In this document: positions 5,106 to 5,290 of the stretch, in pieces
Layout: the number at the start of each line of letters is the position of its first letter
Numbering within the stretch: position 1 is the stretch's first letter
Source of the DNA: Bacillota bacterium
GTDB lineage: Bacteria > Bacillota > Sulfobacillia > JABLXB01
Assembly (NCBI GenBank): GCA_024653225.1
Contig: JANLGA010000005.1
Span: 26,426 to 31,715, forward strand
Direction of reading: 5' to 3'
Length of the DNA stretch: 5,290 nt
Translations under genes and position numbers: made by a program
The notes under the pieces: model-generated
Told to the model about the DNA's origin: nothing
The model's input: only the letters and a program-made list of their open reading frames with translations
Databases searched by the model: none

Positions 5106-5290
5106 CGAGGCGCCCGCCCGAACCCATTCCCCCGGGGTGACCCTCACTACTCTCTCGTTCTCATCCACGGACTCGAGGACGGCCAGCGGAAGGAATCTCT
5201 CGACGAGCTTCGTCCGCGGTTCCCTGGTGGCGACGACGACACAAGTTCCCACGACGACGGCGCCGAACTCCCCGAGAAGGTCGGCGATCC
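5091..5290 (-). CDS. purR: Pur operon repressor PurR, C-terminal 65 residues (5' part outside window)
   Basis: Only the end of the gene is present, read from the right edge to a TGA at 5093-5091. The 65 visible residues begin IADLLGEFGAVVVGTC and continue through TREPRTKLVERFLPLAVLESV to a short tail ending KVQA. This resembles the last part of the phosphoribosyltransferase-like domain of Bacillus-type PurR, where a 'leucine-x-EF-x-A-x-V-x-G' strand follows the PRPP-binding loop and is followed by 'K-x-V-(D/E)-x-(F/Y)-x-(S/P)-L'. The PRPP loop itself and the N-terminal winged-helix DNA-binding domain would lie off the window. In Bacillus, PurR represses purine genes and is released by PRPP. 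The family is usually about 270-285 residues, so roughly three quarters of the gene is missing here. Position upstream of glmU-prs-ctc-pth supports the call. The motif match is from memory, so another PRT-fold protein (for example xanthine phosphoribosyltransferase) is a less likely alternative. Confidence 0.82.
   Translation of the reverse strand, partial: IADLLGEFGAVVVGTCVVVATREPRTKLVERFLPLAVLESVDENERVVRVTPGEWVRAGASKVQA

Overview
The window carries one strand of tightly packed housekeeping genes. Every credible gene lies on the minus strand, so transcription runs from the right edge to the left. Order in transcription: purR (3' end only), a threonine dehydratase with an ACT domain, glmU, prs, ctc/rplY (ribosomal protein L25), pth, then the start of an unidentified small, probably membrane-bound protein that runs off the left edge. 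The core purR / glmU / prs / ctc / pth order is the well-known Bacillus/Clostridium-type cluster (B. subtilis: purR-yabJ-spoVG-glmU-prs-ctc-spoVC). With the high G+C content, strong Shine-Dalgarno sites and Firmicute-like protein motifs, this points to a high-GC member of the Bacillota (Clostridia or Limnochordia-like). The exact taxon cannot be read from the sequence.

Region by region: 5091-5290 is the last 65 codons of PurR. 3853-5094 is threonine dehydratase, whose GTG start overlaps the purR stop. 3797-3852 is the longest gap (56 nt) and holds an extended -10 promoter candidate inside a palindrome, plus a near-consensus ribosome binding site for glmU. 2405-3796 is glmU; its stop overlaps the prs start (ATGA). 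1458-2408 is prs. After 37 nt comes ctc/rplY (773-1420), then pth (213-770) after 2 nt. After 51 nt without a clear signal, an unknown ORF begins at 161 and is cut by the window edge. No stretch above 300 bases lacks a gene. No RNA gene, mobile element or CRISPR array is visible.

How the genes fit together: Prs makes PRPP, which is the effector PurR senses in Bacillus, and PRPP feeds purine, pyrimidine, histidine, tryptophan and NAD synthesis. GlmU makes UDP-N-acetylglucosamine for the cell wall. L25 and Pth serve translation. Threonine dehydratase makes 2-oxobutanoate via reactive enamine/imine intermediates. It sits where B. subtilis has yabJ (ridA), the enzyme that clears those intermediates, and spoVG.

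I found no undescribed multi-gene system. The items most worth a second look are the SWGN variant of the PLP-binding SGGN motif in threonine dehydratase, its replacement of yabJ-spoVG, the palindromic extended -10 before glmU, the Asn-to-Arg change at an active-site position of Pth, and the unidentified ORF at the left edge.
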